DNA of 64,000 nt from an uncultured Lachnospiraceae bacterium (lineage in GTDB: Bacteria; Bacillota; Clostridia; Lachnospirales; Lachnospiraceae): contig ONAZ01000010.1 of the NCBI GenBank assembly GCA_900315945.1, positions 1 to 64,000 of the forward strand. Reading direction: 5' to 3'. Of this stretch, positions 47,525 through 58,030 are shown in pieces. Every line of letters begins with the position of its first letter. The stretch's first letter is position 1. The translations under genes and the position numbers were made by a program. The notes under the pieces are model-generated. The model made no database searches and had not been told where the DNA came from. It saw only the letters and a list, made by a program, of their open reading frames with translations.

Positions 47525-50431
47525 ATGGAGTATATTGATATATATAATGAGAAGGTAAAAGAATTAGCTGACAAAGTTGCTTTTTCAGATTGTAGTAAAG
47601 AGCTGACATACAAAGAATTAGATGAAGAGTCAGCCAAGATTTATAGCTATCTTAAGTCAAAAGGGATTGGAAAAGAGAAATTTGTTCAGGTTGTACTAGA
47701 AAGAAGTGTTAGAATTCCTGTAACAATTATGGGTGTTATAAAAGCAGGTGCTGCATTTGTGGTATTAGAAGACACTTATCCAGAAGATAGGATAGAGTAT
47801 ATATATAAGGACTGCAGTTGTCTCTTGAGAATCGATGACACGTTGTACGAGAAGATAATGGCAGAAGAGAGTCCGCTCTATGGAAATGAGACCACTGACT
47901 TGCATGATGCCTGTTATGCTGTTTACACATCTGGCTCCACAGGAAATCCCAAGGGTGTACTTCATGAATATGGAAATATAATGCAAAACTGCAATAGTTT
48001 TGACACTTGGTATGATGACGATGTTGATAGGAGTGCTATCTTTGCGCCGTTTTATTTTGTGGCGGGAATACTTGACATTTTCCATTATATTACCAGGGGA
48101 AGGACAACTTATATTGTACCTCATGGTATGACAAGAGATTTTGTGGCAGTAAAGAAATTCATAGAAGAAAACAGTATAGAAGAAATATTTCTTCCGCCTT
48201 CTTATCTTAAGATTTATCCAAAGCCAGCTAAGACTATTAAGGTGCTTTATACAGGTAGTGAGCCGGCAAACGGACTAACATATTATGACAACCCTACCCT
48301 CATTAATTTCTATGCAATGTCGGAGTCTGGGTTTGTAGTACTCCAGTCTAATCTTAATAAGCCGTATGCTGTTGCACCAGTTGGCAAACCTTTACTTGAA
48401 GAGATAAATGTTTGTCTTCTAGACGAAGATGGTGAGAAAATAGAAGGTGCAGGTCAGGGAGAGCTTTGCTTCGTAAATGAGTATGTTAGAGGATATATTA
48501 ATCTTCTTGAGCAAACTGCTAAAACCTGGCGAAATGGAATTTTCCATACTAATGATTGCGTGAGAAGAGATGAAGATGGTAATTACTATGTTGTTGGTAG
48601 ATTCGACGACATGATTAAGATTAATGGTAATCGTGTGGAGCCTGTAGAAATTGAGAATCATATCAAAGAACTTACCAGTCTTAAGCAGGTAATCGCCAAA
48701 GGTTTTCAGATTAATAACAGAGTTTTCATATGTGCATATTACATTGTGGATGAGGCCAAATCTCTTGGAATATATGAAAATAGTGAATTGATATTTGATA
48801 AAGTAAAATTGGAAAAAAGCCTACCGGATTATATGATACCAACATATTACATTGGACTTGATAAATTTCCTCTTCTTCCGAATGGTAAGATAGCAAGAAA
48901 AGACTTCCTGCCACCTAACATTGATGAATCCAAGTCTGAATATATAGCGCCGACTAATGAATGTGAGAAAACTATCTGTGATGTTTTTTCTCATGCCCTT
49001 AAAGTAGATAAAGTGAGTATAACAGATGATTTCTATATTATTGGTGGAGATTCAATGTCGGCAATTGTTGCTGTTGCAAAGCTTTCTGAAAAGGGAGTTC
49101 ACATTGATACGAAAGTGCTCTATGAGAATAGAACGGCAGAAAAGATAGCTTTATTCTATGAAGAAAATAAGGATAAGCTTTCTCATAAAATAAAGAAATT
49201 CGACAATTCTAGGGTATTAGAAGTACCTAATTATTCTGGTAAAGCTTTTGTTGATCAGACTAAGCAGGGAATGGGTGGAATCTTTAGATACTGTATGAAG
49301 GATATGGTGGATGTTAAGGCGTTAACAGAAGCCTATAATAAAGTTCTTACTATGTATCCATTCTATAATCTTACATTTGAAGAAAGAGAAGATAACGTAT
49401 ATTACAAGGAATTAAAGTATGTTCCTGAGGTTAGACCATTTAATGAACTTGACACATCAGATCATACTAACAAGCCTTTAATTGAAGTATATTATGAAGC
49501 CAAGGAAATAATTATTAATTTCTTCCATGTACTTACAGATGGAGAAGGTTTCTTCTTCTTTGCTAGCACTCTTCTTCATGAATATGTTAATGCATATCAG
49601 GATATAGAAGAAGAGCCAATAATAAGAGATTTTGACTATACATATGATGTGCTAGAGAAGAAGATACCTGTACAAGGACATCAGAAGGTGTACGATTTAT
49701 TGGACACATATATTCCGCCTGAATATGATGCTGGTAAAGCAACACTTAAGACATATAAGATTAGGCTTGATAGAAAAGATTGGAAAACCTATGTTGATAA
49801 ATTCATAAGTGATTATGGAGTTGAGGGCATAAGAAGACTCTTGGCAATAGGTGGAGAAGATGCTTTCGTAGCAGGATATGCACTTATTAAGGCTTTTTCT
49901 AAAGTGCATCCAGAAGCTGACAAACCATTGATGTGTAGATTCCCAATGAATATGAGGTCGGCTCTTGGAAGAGAGAATACTCTTAGAAATTGTGCTTTGC
50001 CACAAGCCTTTTATAATATTACAACACGAGATGCAGTTGACAATGCAGAGGCAGTAGTTAGTGCATATGAGAGAATAAGTGAAATGACTTCTAGTGATAA
50101 TGTTAAGAAAGAAGTCAATAAACTTGTTGAATATCTTCATGATGATGATAAGAACATTGATGACGACGATGTGTATAGCTATATTAAGACCGCAAGTGTT
50201 CTAGCAACTAATTTGGGAAATATTGCATCGGTAAGAGACGCAGAATATTTAAGAGATTTTTCTATTAATTTTAGACCTTCTTGTTATACAAGTATTCAAT
50301 CATGTGTTATGGGCAAGGAACAGGTGTTAATTCTTAATCAGGTATTTGAAAGTGAAGAGTATGTAAGAGAGCTTGTGTCTGAGATAAGCTTAGATGGTAT
50401 GATTAATGTAAATGTAGAAGAAGTAAAATAG
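47525..50431 (+). CDS. Single-module NRPS (A-T-C order)
   Basis: 968 residues. Adenylation domain (about 1-470): YTSGSTGNPKGV, FYAMSESG, GRFDDMIKINGNRVE and LPNGKIARKD. Thiolation domain (about 475-550): GGDSMSAI, with Ser510 for phosphopantetheine. C-terminal condensation or alcohol-acyltransferase-like domain (about 575-968): HVLTDGEG, with His668 and Asp672-Gly673 of HHxxxDG and Phe667 in place of the first His. The A-T-C order with a terminal acyltransferase and no thioesterase suggests one activated acid is transferred to a free amine or alcohol. Start of the four-gene operon; the adenylation substrate cannot be read reliably. Confidence 0.85.
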   Translation: MEYIDIYNEKVKELADKVAFSDCSKELTYKELDEESAKIYSYLKSKGIGKEKFVQVVLERSVRIPVTIMGVIKAGAAFVVLEDTYPEDRIEYIYKDCSCLLRIDDTLYEKIMAEESPLYGNETTDLHDACYAVYTSGSTGNPKGVLHEYGNIMQNCNSFDTWYDDDVDRSAIFAPFYFVAGILDIFHYITRGRTTYIVPHGMTRDFVAVKKFIEENSIEEIFLPPSYLKIYPKPAKTIKVLYTGSEPANGLTYYDNPTLINFYAMSESGFVVLQSNLNKPYAVAPVGKPLLEEINVCLLDEDGEKIEGAGQGELCFVNEYVRGYINLLEQTAKTWRNGIFHTNDCVRRDEDGNYYVVGRFDDMIKINGNRVEPVEIENHIKELTSLKQVIAKGFQINNRVFICAYYIVDEAKSLGIYENSELIFDKVKLEKSLPDYMIPTYYIGLDKFPLLPNGKIARKDFLPPNIDESKSEYIAPTNECEKTICDVFSHALKVDKVSITDDFYIIGGDSMSAIVAVAKLSEKGVHIDTKVLYENRTAEKIALFYEENKDKLSHKIKKFDNSRVLEVPNYSGKAFVDQTKQGMGGIFRYCMKDMVDVKALTEAYNKVLTMYPFYNLTFEEREDNVYYKELKYVPEVRPFNELDTSDHTNKPLIEVYYEAKEIIINFFHVLTDGEGFFFFASTLLHEYVNAYQDIEEEPIIRDFDYTYDVLEKKIPVQGHQKVYDLLDTYIPPEYDAGKATLKTYKIRLDRKDWKTYVDKFISDYGVEGIRRLLAIGGEDAFVAGYALIKAFSKVHPEADKPLMCRFPMNMRSALGRENTLRNCALPQAFYNITTRDAVDNAEAVVSAYERISEMTSSDNVKKEVNKLVEYLHDDDKNIDDDDVYSYIKTASVLATNLGNIASVRDAEYLRDFSINFRPSCYTSIQSCVMGKEQVLILNQVFESEEYVRELVSEISLDGMINVNVEEVK

Positions 50432-50446
50432 TTTTAGGAGAGATGG

Positions 50447-52255
50447 ATGATTGAACGAATAAAAGGATTCTTTCAAGTACTACAAAAACCTAAAAGTGGA
50501 CTTGTATTTGCCAATAGATTTACTGTTGTAGTATGTCTTATTACTGTGGTATTTGATCAGGCAATGCTACTTTTTGATATATTGCAGGATGGTCATGGGA
50601 TTAATTTTTATGATGATATTTTAAAAAATATTAGAGGTAATTATATTGTTGTTCTTATGATTCTTTTCATTGGAGCAATAGTATGGTCTATAAACTGTGA
50701 ACTGAACGAGAGGTTACATACAGTAGTTATCTTCTCTATAATGTTTGCCGTGATACAGATTCTATTTATTTGCATGGGAACTCGAGCTTTTGTGGCAAAC
50801 TATATTCTTGTTTTTATAACAGTTATTTACGCAAGGCCTTTATTGACTTTTATAATAGGAGCGGTGGTTTTCCTTTTATCAATTTTCAACTATTGGACTC
50901 TTTATATATCATCTGTAGATTTGGAAATAATAGATGATTCATTAGAGATCTATCTTCAGGAAACAAAGAGTATTTATTGGGAGTCGGTGTTATTCTATTT
51001 GCCTGTCTTGGTAATAGTAGCTATGCTTATTAGTTACTGTCTAAGAAAGCTGTTTAAATATATTACATATTATACTAATGAAAGAAGTGTTGTACAGGCT
51101 AACAGCGAGGCAGCATCTCTTATACAGCAACAGATATTAGAGCAGTCCCATATTGATGATTCATCACAGGAAAATGTGACAGTTTATCCGTTTCTTAAGA
51201 CTGCAGATTATGTTGCGGGAGACTTCTACGATTATTACAATATTGACAGATATCATATTTGTTTTTTGATAGCTGATGTATCTGGTAAAGGAATAGCAGC
51301 AGGTCTATTTATGGCAAGGGCCAAAGAGGTGCTCAAAGTTATTGTTAAAGACAAATTAGATGCATCAAATGTAATGACTAGAGCAAATGAGATGTTGTAC
51401 GAGAATAACTCTGAGTGTATGTTCTCTACAGCATGGATGGGTATTCTAGATGTAAGAACAGGTGTGGTTAATTATTCTAATGCAGGGCACACTTCTCCAA
51501 TATTAATTAGTAATAATAGAGTTGTTGAGCTTAATGAAGTTTCAGGACCTATGCTAGGTCTTTTCCCTGGCAAAAGGTATAAGTCTCATAGCGTACAAAT
51601 TGGAGAAGGAGACAGAATACTTCTATATACTGATGGAGTAACAGAGCAGCCAATTAGTGATGAAGAACGATTTGGTGAAGATAGGCTTATAGAATTTATT
51701 AAGAGTAATCTTGATAAAGATAATTTATGTAACGCCGTATATGACAAAGTAAAATCCTTTGAACAGAAGCAGTTTGATGATTTGACAATGCTTCAGGTTA
51801 ACCTAGACAAGCTTAAGACTTCAACAAGTAAGATTGGTAAGGTTATTCATAGGAAGTGTTTCCTTGCTGCATCGCCTAAATCAATTAGAACATTTAGGTC
51901 TATGATTATGGAAGAGTTGTCTGATTCTAAGGTTGAGAGGAAGGATATAGATACATTCTATGTTGCTTGTGAGGAAATGATAACTAATATAATAAAGTAT
52001 GCGTATGGATCAACAGATAATAATGGTGCAATGGTAATTGACTTTAGTGCTGAAGATGATTATTTGTCCATTATTCTTAAGGACAGTGGTGTTCCATTTA
52101 ATCCTTTCCTTTATGATAATTCTGTACGTGCTAATAATGAAGATGACATTACAGAAGGCGGAAGAGGAATTAAGATATTTACAGAAATAATGGATGAATA
52201 CTCCTATGAAAGAGTAGATGATACTAATATAGTAACGGCAAGAAAATATGTATAG
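50447..52255 (+). CDS. Membrane SpoIIE phosphatase fused to RsbW-like kinase
   Basis: 602 residues. About six transmembrane segments in residues 20-200, a coiled linker with QQQILEQS, then a SpoIIE/PP2C phosphatase (about 235-440) with metal-binding Asp in AGDFYDYY (Asp259), IADVSGKG, NAGHTSP, LYTDGVTE and FDDLTMLQV. The C-terminal HATPase_c domain (about 455-600) has the N-box EEMITNIIKYAYG, G1 DSGVPFNP and G2 GGRGIKIF, like the anti-sigma kinases RsbW/SpoIIAB. The membrane part may sense a ligand. Having phosphatase and kinase in one chain is notable. Its STAS partner is probably the next gene. Confidence 0.85.
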   Translation: MIERIKGFFQVLQKPKSGLVFANRFTVVVCLITVVFDQAMLLFDILQDGHGINFYDDILKNIRGNYIVVLMILFIGAIVWSINCELNERLHTVVIFSIMFAVIQILFICMGTRAFVANYILVFITVIYARPLLTFIIGAVVFLLSIFNYWTLYISSVDLEIIDDSLEIYLQETKSIYWESVLFYLPVLVIVAMLISYCLRKLFKYITYYTNERSVVQANSEAASLIQQQILEQSHIDDSSQENVTVYPFLKTADYVAGDFYDYYNIDRYHICFLIADVSGKGIAAGLFMARAKEVLKVIVKDKLDASNVMTRANEMLYENNSECMFSTAWMGILDVRTGVVNYSNAGHTSPILISNNRVVELNEVSGPMLGLFPGKRYKSHSVQIGEGDRILLYTDGVTEQPISDEERFGEDRLIEFIKSNLDKDNLCNAVYDKVKSFEQKQFDDLTMLQVNLDKLKTSTSKIGKVIHRKCFLAASPKSIRTFRSMIMEELSDSKVERKDIDTFYVACEEMITNIIKYAYGSTDNNGAMVIDFSAEDDYLSIILKDSGVPFNPFLYDNSVRANNEDDITEGGRGIKIFTEIMDEYSYERVDDTNIVTARKYV

Positions 52256-52270
52256 AAGGGGAAATGTTCT

Positions 52271-53440
52271 ATGGCAAAAGTATATGAGTTAAAGGGTGAA
52301 ATAGATTCATTTAATGCAAAAGAATTTGAAGAAGATTTGCTTAAAGCTTTCGAAGAAAACGGCGAACTCCTGCTAGATGCTTCTCAATTAGAATATATGT
52401 CTAGTAGTGGAATAAGAGCTCTTGTAAAGCTTTCTAGACTTCAAGAAGAAATAAGAATAGATAATGTAAATGACGCTATGTTCTCTATATTCTACTCCTC
52501 TGGCTTAACAGAAATATTTACTATTAATAGAGAAATGGTGAAAATGGAAAACGACAACTGGGACGTGGCAGGAGTTGGAGCATCAGGAACTGTATATAAG
52601 ATTAATAATGATACAGCCATTAAGGTGTATAAAGAAGGAACAAAGTTCGAGTATGTGAATCAGGAAAGAGAGCTTGCAAGACAGGCTTTTATATCTGGCG
52701 TGCCAACCATAATTCCTAATAGAAATGCAATGGTGGGAGATCAATATGCAACAATATTTGAGCTTGTTAATTCAACATCTCTAGGAGAAGCCTTGACGAA
52801 TGAACCTGATAGATTTGACGAATTGATGGATGATTATGTTAGAATGATACAGGATTTACATTCTATTGAAGATAGGAAAGAATTTTTCCCTAACTTGCAA
52901 GATCTTTGGCTTCAATCTGAATATATTATAAGAGAAGGTTTAGGAAAGGATGCAGAACTTGTAATAGATATATATAAGAATTCTAAGAGAAGTAGATATC
53001 TACTACATGGTGATATTCACCCTGGAAATGTTATGATAAGTGATGGAGAGATGGTGCTTGTTGATATGGCAAGTATGTCTACAGGACCTGAGCTATTAGA
53101 TGCAATTACAGTATATCGTTTGTCTATGTTTGCAAAAGATGTAGGATTATTAGAGGCAGCAGAGGAGTCAATGGGTATTAAGAAGGAAATGTTCGAAAAG
53201 TTCTGGAAAGCTTTCGCAACAAGATACTATGATACGACAGACGAAGCTGTGATAGAAGAAATTACTAGGCAAATGTACCTTGCTACAGCCCTCGATTTGA
53301 TGTTTTCAATTAACACCATTCCACCTGAGAATGCTAGAAATTATTATAGGATTGTTGGTGGCAAAATTATGGATAGTATAATTACACCTAATAAAGATTT
53401 GATTAGAAAGATATTTGCAGAAGGAAAATTACAAATATAG
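52271..53440 (+). CDS. STAS domain fused to APH-like kinase
   Basis: 389 residues. Residues 1-95 are an anti-sigma-antagonist-type STAS domain (IDSFNAKEF, MSSSGIRAL); Ser45 aligns with the phospho-acceptor of SpoIIAA and the preceding Asp is replaced by Ser44. Residues about 105-389 are an aminoglycoside-phosphotransferase-like kinase: AIKVYKE lysine, catalytic His246-Gly-Asp248-x-His250-Pro-Gly-Asn253 and metal-binding VDMAS. The domain pair recalls the TIGR02172 family of Fibrobacter, a recollection not checked. It would link a phosphoswitch to a small-molecule or protein kinase. Confidence 0.8.
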   Translation: MAKVYELKGEIDSFNAKEFEEDLLKAFEENGELLLDASQLEYMSSSGIRALVKLSRLQEEIRIDNVNDAMFSIFYSSGLTEIFTINREMVKMENDNWDVAGVGASGTVYKINNDTAIKVYKEGTKFEYVNQERELARQAFISGVPTIIPNRNAMVGDQYATIFELVNSTSLGEALTNEPDRFDELMDDYVRMIQDLHSIEDRKEFFPNLQDLWLQSEYIIREGLGKDAELVIDIYKNSKRSRYLLHGDIHPGNVMISDGEMVLVDMASMSTGPELLDAITVYRLSMFAKDVGLLEAAEESMGIKKEMFEKFWKAFATRYYDTTDEAVIEEITRQMYLATALDLMFSINTIPPENARNYYRIVGGKIMDSIITPNKDLIRKIFAEGKLQI

Positions 53441-53455
53441 TAGAAAGAGAATAAA

Positions 53456-54943
53456 ATGATTAGAATTGTTAATAAAGAAGAAAAACAACCGGTCACGAAA
53501 AAGAAGATGTACCATAATTTGGACATATTTGTTGAAGCGAGAGATTTCTACCATACTCATGAAGAATATAGGAGTGAGCAGATAGCAGTGCTTGACGAAA
53601 AAGATGAGTTACTTTACATGCTTGCTTGGGAACCGAATATTATTACTTATCCAAGACTGAGTAAAGATGTTATTCTTAATTTGTATGTAAGCGAATTCTG
53701 GGATTATGAAATTGACAGTCCTCGTATGGATTTTGAATATATTAGTGATATAGAATCTTTTGTGTTTGAACAAGTTGAAGAGTATAGTGTACAGGCTAGT
53801 AAAGTTATTCTTAAATATTTTCCGGATAAGAAGATATACTTTCTTGATGAAAGAGCAAGATGGTTCTTCGATGATAGAGTAATAATTGGAGATGTATCTG
53901 AAGAGATTAAGAAAAGCTCTTTAAGTGTTGGTTCAGAAATGATATACTCGATTCATTTTGGGCATTATGTATTAAAGAAAGAAATTGCTAATTCGATAAA
54001 TCTAATGTCTAGTTTATATTGGCTTAGCAGTGCTATTAATTACGGAGAGATGAATCCTGACAAGGTATTCTATGTAATCAAGTCCCCTATTGCATCGTCA
54101 GGTCTAGTTAAGTTTATATCCTTCTTGCTTTATTTTGCAGCAGTGGCATATGAGAAAAAGGATAAAAATGTTATTCCTGTTCTAGATACTGCAATAGCAG
54201 GAGATGAGAATCAATTTAACAACGGAATATATAATGATGTATGGGGGATGTTTTTCGAACCTGTATCAGAATATAGTTTAGAAGAAGTCTATAATAGTAA
54301 GAACGTTGTCGTAGGACAAGAAGGTAAGATGGGTGCTAATCCCTATCTAATGTATGTTGAATATCATTCTAACATAGGTCCGCTTATGAAGAAGTATCTT
54401 AAGTTGAATCGAGACATTGATTCTTATTGTGAAAATGTAAGAGATGGACTTGACATACCTAATGGGGCGAAGATACTTGGTGTAGTTGGTCGTGGAACGG
54501 ATTTTAATAACCCAGGTGTTGCAGCGCTTCATACGTTGCCACTTGACCCCAAAGGAATAGTTGATAAGGCAAGAGCTATATACAAGTCTGGAGGATATGA
54601 TTATATTTTCTTGGCGACGGAAGATCAGGAAGTGTTTGATACATTTATGAAATCTGATCTTGCTAGTGTTACAAAACACATAGAGCAGAAAAGATATTCA
54701 ATCGATGCAAATAAAGAACTTCTTCATAATAAATACCTTGAGGAAAATGAATCTGGAAAGAGAGATGGTTATGAAGAAGCAAAAGTATATATATCAATTC
54801 TAGAAATGCTTCGACGGTGTAATGGTATAGTGGCAAGTACCGATTGTGGAGCAGTTGACTATGCAATGGCAATGACGGATAATGAACTAGAAGATTTATA
54901 TATTCATGGTCACGACACTAACAAATTTCTAATGAATAAGTAA
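53456..54943 (+). CDS. Fucosyltransferase-like protein with unknown N-terminal domain
   Basis: 495 residues. The C-terminal half resembles NodZ/fucosyltransferase-like enzymes of clostridial polysaccharide loci: [10 protein letters not shown] (RGTD donor-site type), [14 protein letters not shown] and [16 protein letters not shown]. The N-terminal 250 residues are unassigned alpha/beta sequence. There is no signal peptide. Gap of 15 nt from the STAS-kinase gene, so it belongs to the operon. A sugar-transfer role is inferred; a different GT-B function is possible. Confidence 0.6.
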   Translation: MIRIVNKEEKQPVTKKKMYHNLDIFVEARDFYHTHEEYRSEQIAVLDEKDELLYMLAWEPNIITYPRLSKDVILNLYVSEFWDYEIDSPRMDFEYISDIESFVFEQVEEYSVQASKVILKYFPDKKIYFLDERARWFFDDRVIIGDVSEEIKKSSLSVGSEMIYSIHFGHYVLKKEIANSINLMSSLYWLSSAINYGEMNPDKVFYVIKSPIASSGLVKFISFLLYFAAVAYEKKDKNVIPVLDTAIAGDENQFNNGIYNDVWGMFFEPVSEYSLEEVYNSKNVVVGQEGKMGANPYLMYVEYHSNIGPLMKKYLKLNRDIDSYCENVRDGLDIPNGAKILGVVGRGTDFNNPGVAALHTLPLDPKGIVDKARAIYKSGGYDYIFLATEDQEVFDTFMKSDLASVTKHIEQKRYSIDANKELLHNKYLEENESGKRDGYEEAKVYISILEMLRRCNGIVASTDCGAVDYAMAMTDNELEDLYIHGHDTNKFLMNK

Positions 54944-54995
54944 AGGTCCAAATAATAGGACAGAGAAATACAAGCTAATTGGGAGGCGAATGATA

Positions 54996-55991
54996 ATGAA
55001 TTTATCAGGAAGAAATTATCTAAAACTTATGGACTTTGAGCCAGAAGAAATACAATACCTTATTGATATGGCTGCAAAGTTAAAAAATGAAAAGAAAAAT
55101 GGAATTAAGCATGATGATTGCCTAGAAGGAAAGAATATTGCCTTGATATTCGAGAAAACATCTACAAGAACAAGATGCTCATTCGAAGTGGCTGCTCATG
55201 ATTTGGGAATGCATACTACATATCTTGATCCTGATAGTTCTCAGATTGGAACGAAGGAGTCAATGAGAGATACTGCAAGAGTTCTTGGAAGAATGTTCGA
55301 CGGAATAGAATATAGAGGCTTTGAGCAGGAAAGAGTAGAAGCCTTGGCTGAATATTCAGGTGTGGTTGTATGGAATGGTTTAACTAATGAATTTCATCCA
55401 ACACAGATGATAGCAGATATGCTTACTATTCAAGAGAAATTTGGACATACTAGAGGTCTTAAGTTTGTATATATGGGTGATGCTAGATATAATATGGGTA
55501 ATTCTCTAATGGTTACATGTGCTAAGCTTGGCATGGATTTCGTAGCATGTACTAACAAGAAGTATTTTCCAGATGAAAGCCTAATTAAGTATTGCAAAGG
55601 TGTGGCAGTTGATACTGGTGCAACAATAACTCTTACTGAGGATGTTGAAGAAGGATGTAAAGATGCAGATGTTATCTATACCGATGTGTGGGTATCTATG
55701 GGTGAACCAACAGAGGTCTGGAAAGAAAGACTTGATGATCTCATGCCATACCAGGTTAATAAGAAAGCAATGTCTTATGCAAAAGATACATGTATCTTCA
55801 TGCATTGTCTTCCTGCTTATCATAATCTTGAAACCAAAGTGGGAAGAGAGGTTAATGAGAAGTTTGGATACAAAGAATTAGAGGTTACAGAGGAAGTGTT
55901 TGAAGGACCACAATCTGTTGTCTTTGACGAAGCGGAGAATAGAATGCATTCTATTAAAGCGATTATGTATACCACATTAAAGGGGCAGTAA
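54996..55991 (+). CDS. argF: Ornithine carbamoyltransferase
   Basis: 331 residues. Carbamoyl-phosphate site [17 protein letters not shown] and HPTQ; ornithine site MHCLPA; C-terminal [14 protein letters not shown]. Acts in arginine synthesis or in reverse in the arginine deiminase route; the context here does not decide. The ATG at 54996 lies 9 nt after GGGAGG. Directly abuts birA. Confidence 0.95.
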   Translation: MNLSGRNYLKLMDFEPEEIQYLIDMAAKLKNEKKNGIKHDDCLEGKNIALIFEKTSTRTRCSFEVAAHDLGMHTTYLDPDSSQIGTKESMRDTARVLGRMFDGIEYRGFEQERVEALAEYSGVVVWNGLTNEFHPTQMIADMLTIQEKFGHTRGLKFVYMGDARYNMGNSLMVTCAKLGMDFVACTNKKYFPDESLIKYCKGVAVDTGATITLTEDVEEGCKDADVIYTDVWVSMGEPTEVWKERLDDLMPYQVNKKAMSYAKDTCIFMHCLPAYHNLETKVGREVNEKFGYKELEVTEEVFEGPQSVVFDEAENRMHSIKAIMYTTLKGQ

Positions 55992-56819
55992 ATGATTGAT
56001 TATATATATAAGCACTATGATAGTGTTGCATCAACAAATGATATTGCAAAACAATTAATAAATGATTATTGCCCTGAAGGAACAATAATATCAGCAGATG
56101 AGCAGACTGATGGCCGAGGCCGATCTGGGCGTATTTGGGATGCGCCTAAGGGAGTATCAATATCAACTTCTCTTGTTCTTTATCCCACACTGCCACAAGA
56201 TTATATTGCTTGTATTACTTTGGTTGCTGCTCTTAGTGTACGCGCAGCAATTAAGAAGTTCTGCGGATTAGAATGTAAGATTAAGTGGCCTAATGATGTA
56301 ATCTGTTCCAACAAGAAGATATGTGGTATCCTTACGGAACGTTTGTTTATTGATGGCAAAAGTGCTGTAATTGTGGGAATAGGTGTTAACGTTAAGAATA
56401 CGGATTTTCCAGAAGAGTTAGAAGATAAGGCTACATCAATTCTTAATGAAGTCGCATCAGAAAAAGAAGAGATGCGTGAAGTTCTAAAAGACATGAACGA
56501 TGAGAACTATAATAGCGATGTTATGCGAAAGCTAGTAGAGGATGATAACACAGAACTGTTATATCTTATATGGGATAAATTCAACGAATACTATGATATC
56601 TTCATCAAGTCAGGCAATATGGCTGGGCTAGTAGAGGAATATAATGACCATCTAATAAATGTAGGTCGTGTAGTTAAAGCATATGATTTGATTGAAGATA
56701 TAGAGGGTGTTGCTCTTGGGATTAATGAGAAAGGCGAACTTGTTATATCCACAGGTCAAGGGAAGAGATTTGTGTCGGCAGGTGAAGTTACTGTTCGAGG
56801 ATTATATAGTTATATCTGA
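55992..56819 (+). CDS. birA: Biotin--acetyl-CoA-carboxylase ligase, no HTH
   Basis: 275 residues with GRGRSGRIWDAPKG, KWPNDVI and GILTERLF, the biotinyl-AMP site. Lacks the N-terminal repressor HTH, so it is catalytic only. A charged insertion of about 35 residues (about 155-190) lies between the catalytic and C-terminal domains. It begins immediately after the argF stop. Confidence 0.9.
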   Translation: MIDYIYKHYDSVASTNDIAKQLINDYCPEGTIISADEQTDGRGRSGRIWDAPKGVSISTSLVLYPTLPQDYIACITLVAALSVRAAIKKFCGLECKIKWPNDVICSNKKICGILTERLFIDGKSAVIVGIGVNVKNTDFPEELEDKATSILNEVASEKEEMREVLKDMNDENYNSDVMRKLVEDDNTELLYLIWDKFNEYYDIFIKSGNMAGLVEEYNDHLINVGRVVKAYDLIEDIEGVALGINEKGELVISTGQGKRFVSAGEVTVRGLYSYI

Positions 56820-56833
56820 TTGGAAGGAAGAAT

Positions 56834-57160
56834 ATGTATTACGAAGATGGTTTGGTGCTTTGTGGCGCTAGTTCTTACAATAAGAAGTTTTATTTTAATG
56901 AAGATTTTGATTTGGTGCCAAAGCAGGTAAAAGATGAACTCAAGATAATGTGTGTCCTCTTTACTGAAGATGTAGGAGGAACTATACAGCTTATATATGA
57001 CGATGAGGGTAATCTTGAAATTGTTGTTGATAAAGAAGAGGATGATATCTTATATGATGAGATAGGAAGTGTCCTTAAAGTGAAGCAATTGCAAAGAGAA
57101 AAGAAGGAACTATTTGAATCGTTAGAAACATTCTACAAGGTTATGGTTGACCCACAGTAG
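56834..57160 (+). CDS. Small conserved-looking protein (possibly DUF6145)
   Basis: 108 residues, acidic, with YYEDGLVLCGASSYNKKFYFNEDF at the start and a coiled C-terminal end. I recall this as a DUF6145-like small protein next to coaX/birA in Lachnospiraceae, unchecked. Function unknown; GGAAGGAA precedes the ATG. Confidence 0.65.
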   Translation: MYYEDGLVLCGASSYNKKFYFNEDFDLVPKQVKDELKIMCVLFTEDVGGTIQLIYDDEGNLEIVVDKEEDDILYDEIGSVLKVKQLQREKKELFESLETFYKVMVDPQ

Positions 57161-57205
57161 AATGAAATAATAATATTACATCTTATGTAATAGATAGGAG
57201 TAGAT

Positions 57206-57994
57206 ATGTTACTTTGTATTGATGTAGGAAATACTAATATTACACTTGGAGTGTTCGAGAAGGATAAGCTTCTAGGAACATTTCGTATGACAACTAAGAT
57301 TGACAGAACTAGTGATGAGTATGGAATGACCATAAGGAAAATATTTGACTATAATGGGATTGATTCTAATAAGATTCGTCATACTATTATTGCTTCAGTT
57401 GTTCCAAAGGGAATGTATTCTCTTACAAGTGGTATAATCAAGTATTTTGGAATTACACCTATAATTGTTGGACCAGGAATCAAAACAGGTATGAGAATTG
57501 CAACTCCATTTCCAGAACAGATTGGAGCAGACAGAATAGTAGATTGTGTAGGTGGATATGAGTTGTATGGTGAAGGTGGACCTGTTCTGGTAGTAGATTA
57601 TGGAACTGCAACAACATACGATCTCGTAGATGAGAAGGGGGCATATATATCGGGTGTTACGGCGCCGGGAATCAAACTATCTGCAAATGCTTTGTGGAAT
57701 GGTGCAGCAAAACTTCCTGAGATTGAGATTAAGAAACCAGCAACAATACTTGCTAATGAGACTGTATCATCTATGCAGGCTGGACTTGTATTCGGACAAA
57801 TAGGACAGACGGAATATATCGTTAAAAATATGATTGAAGAATCTGGGTATAAGAATGTGAAGGTTGTTGCAACAGGTGGTCTTGGTAAGATTATTTTTCC
57901 AGAGACTGATATACTTGAAGTGTACGATCAGGAACTTACGCTACATGGTATGAGAATAGTATTCGAGAGACAGAAGAAGAGAAGAAATGGGTAA
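57206..57994 (+). CDS. coaX: Type III pantothenate kinase
   Basis: 262 residues; ASKHA fold with [13 protein letters not shown] phosphate 1 motif and [12 protein letters not shown]. First step of CoA synthesis. It is close to birA, so two cofactor activities sit together. Confidence 0.95.
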   Translation: MLLCIDVGNTNITLGVFEKDKLLGTFRMTTKIDRTSDEYGMTIRKIFDYNGIDSNKIRHTIIASVVPKGMYSLTSGIIKYFGITPIIVGPGIKTGMRIATPFPEQIGADRIVDCVGGYELYGEGGPVLVVDYGTATTYDLVDEKGAYISGVTAPGIKLSANALWNGAAKLPEIEIKKPATILANETVSSMQAGLVFGQIGQTEYIVKNMIEESGYKNVKVVATGGLGKIIFPETDILEVYDQELTLHGMRIVFERQKKRRNG

Positions 57995-58030
57995 CATAGA
58001 GTAATAGTCTATTGTTACAGGGTGAATTGA

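Noticed and set aside
47525-50431. D-alanine ligase (dlt) system
   Set aside because: The protein has fused T and C domains and no dltB/C/D genes are beside it.
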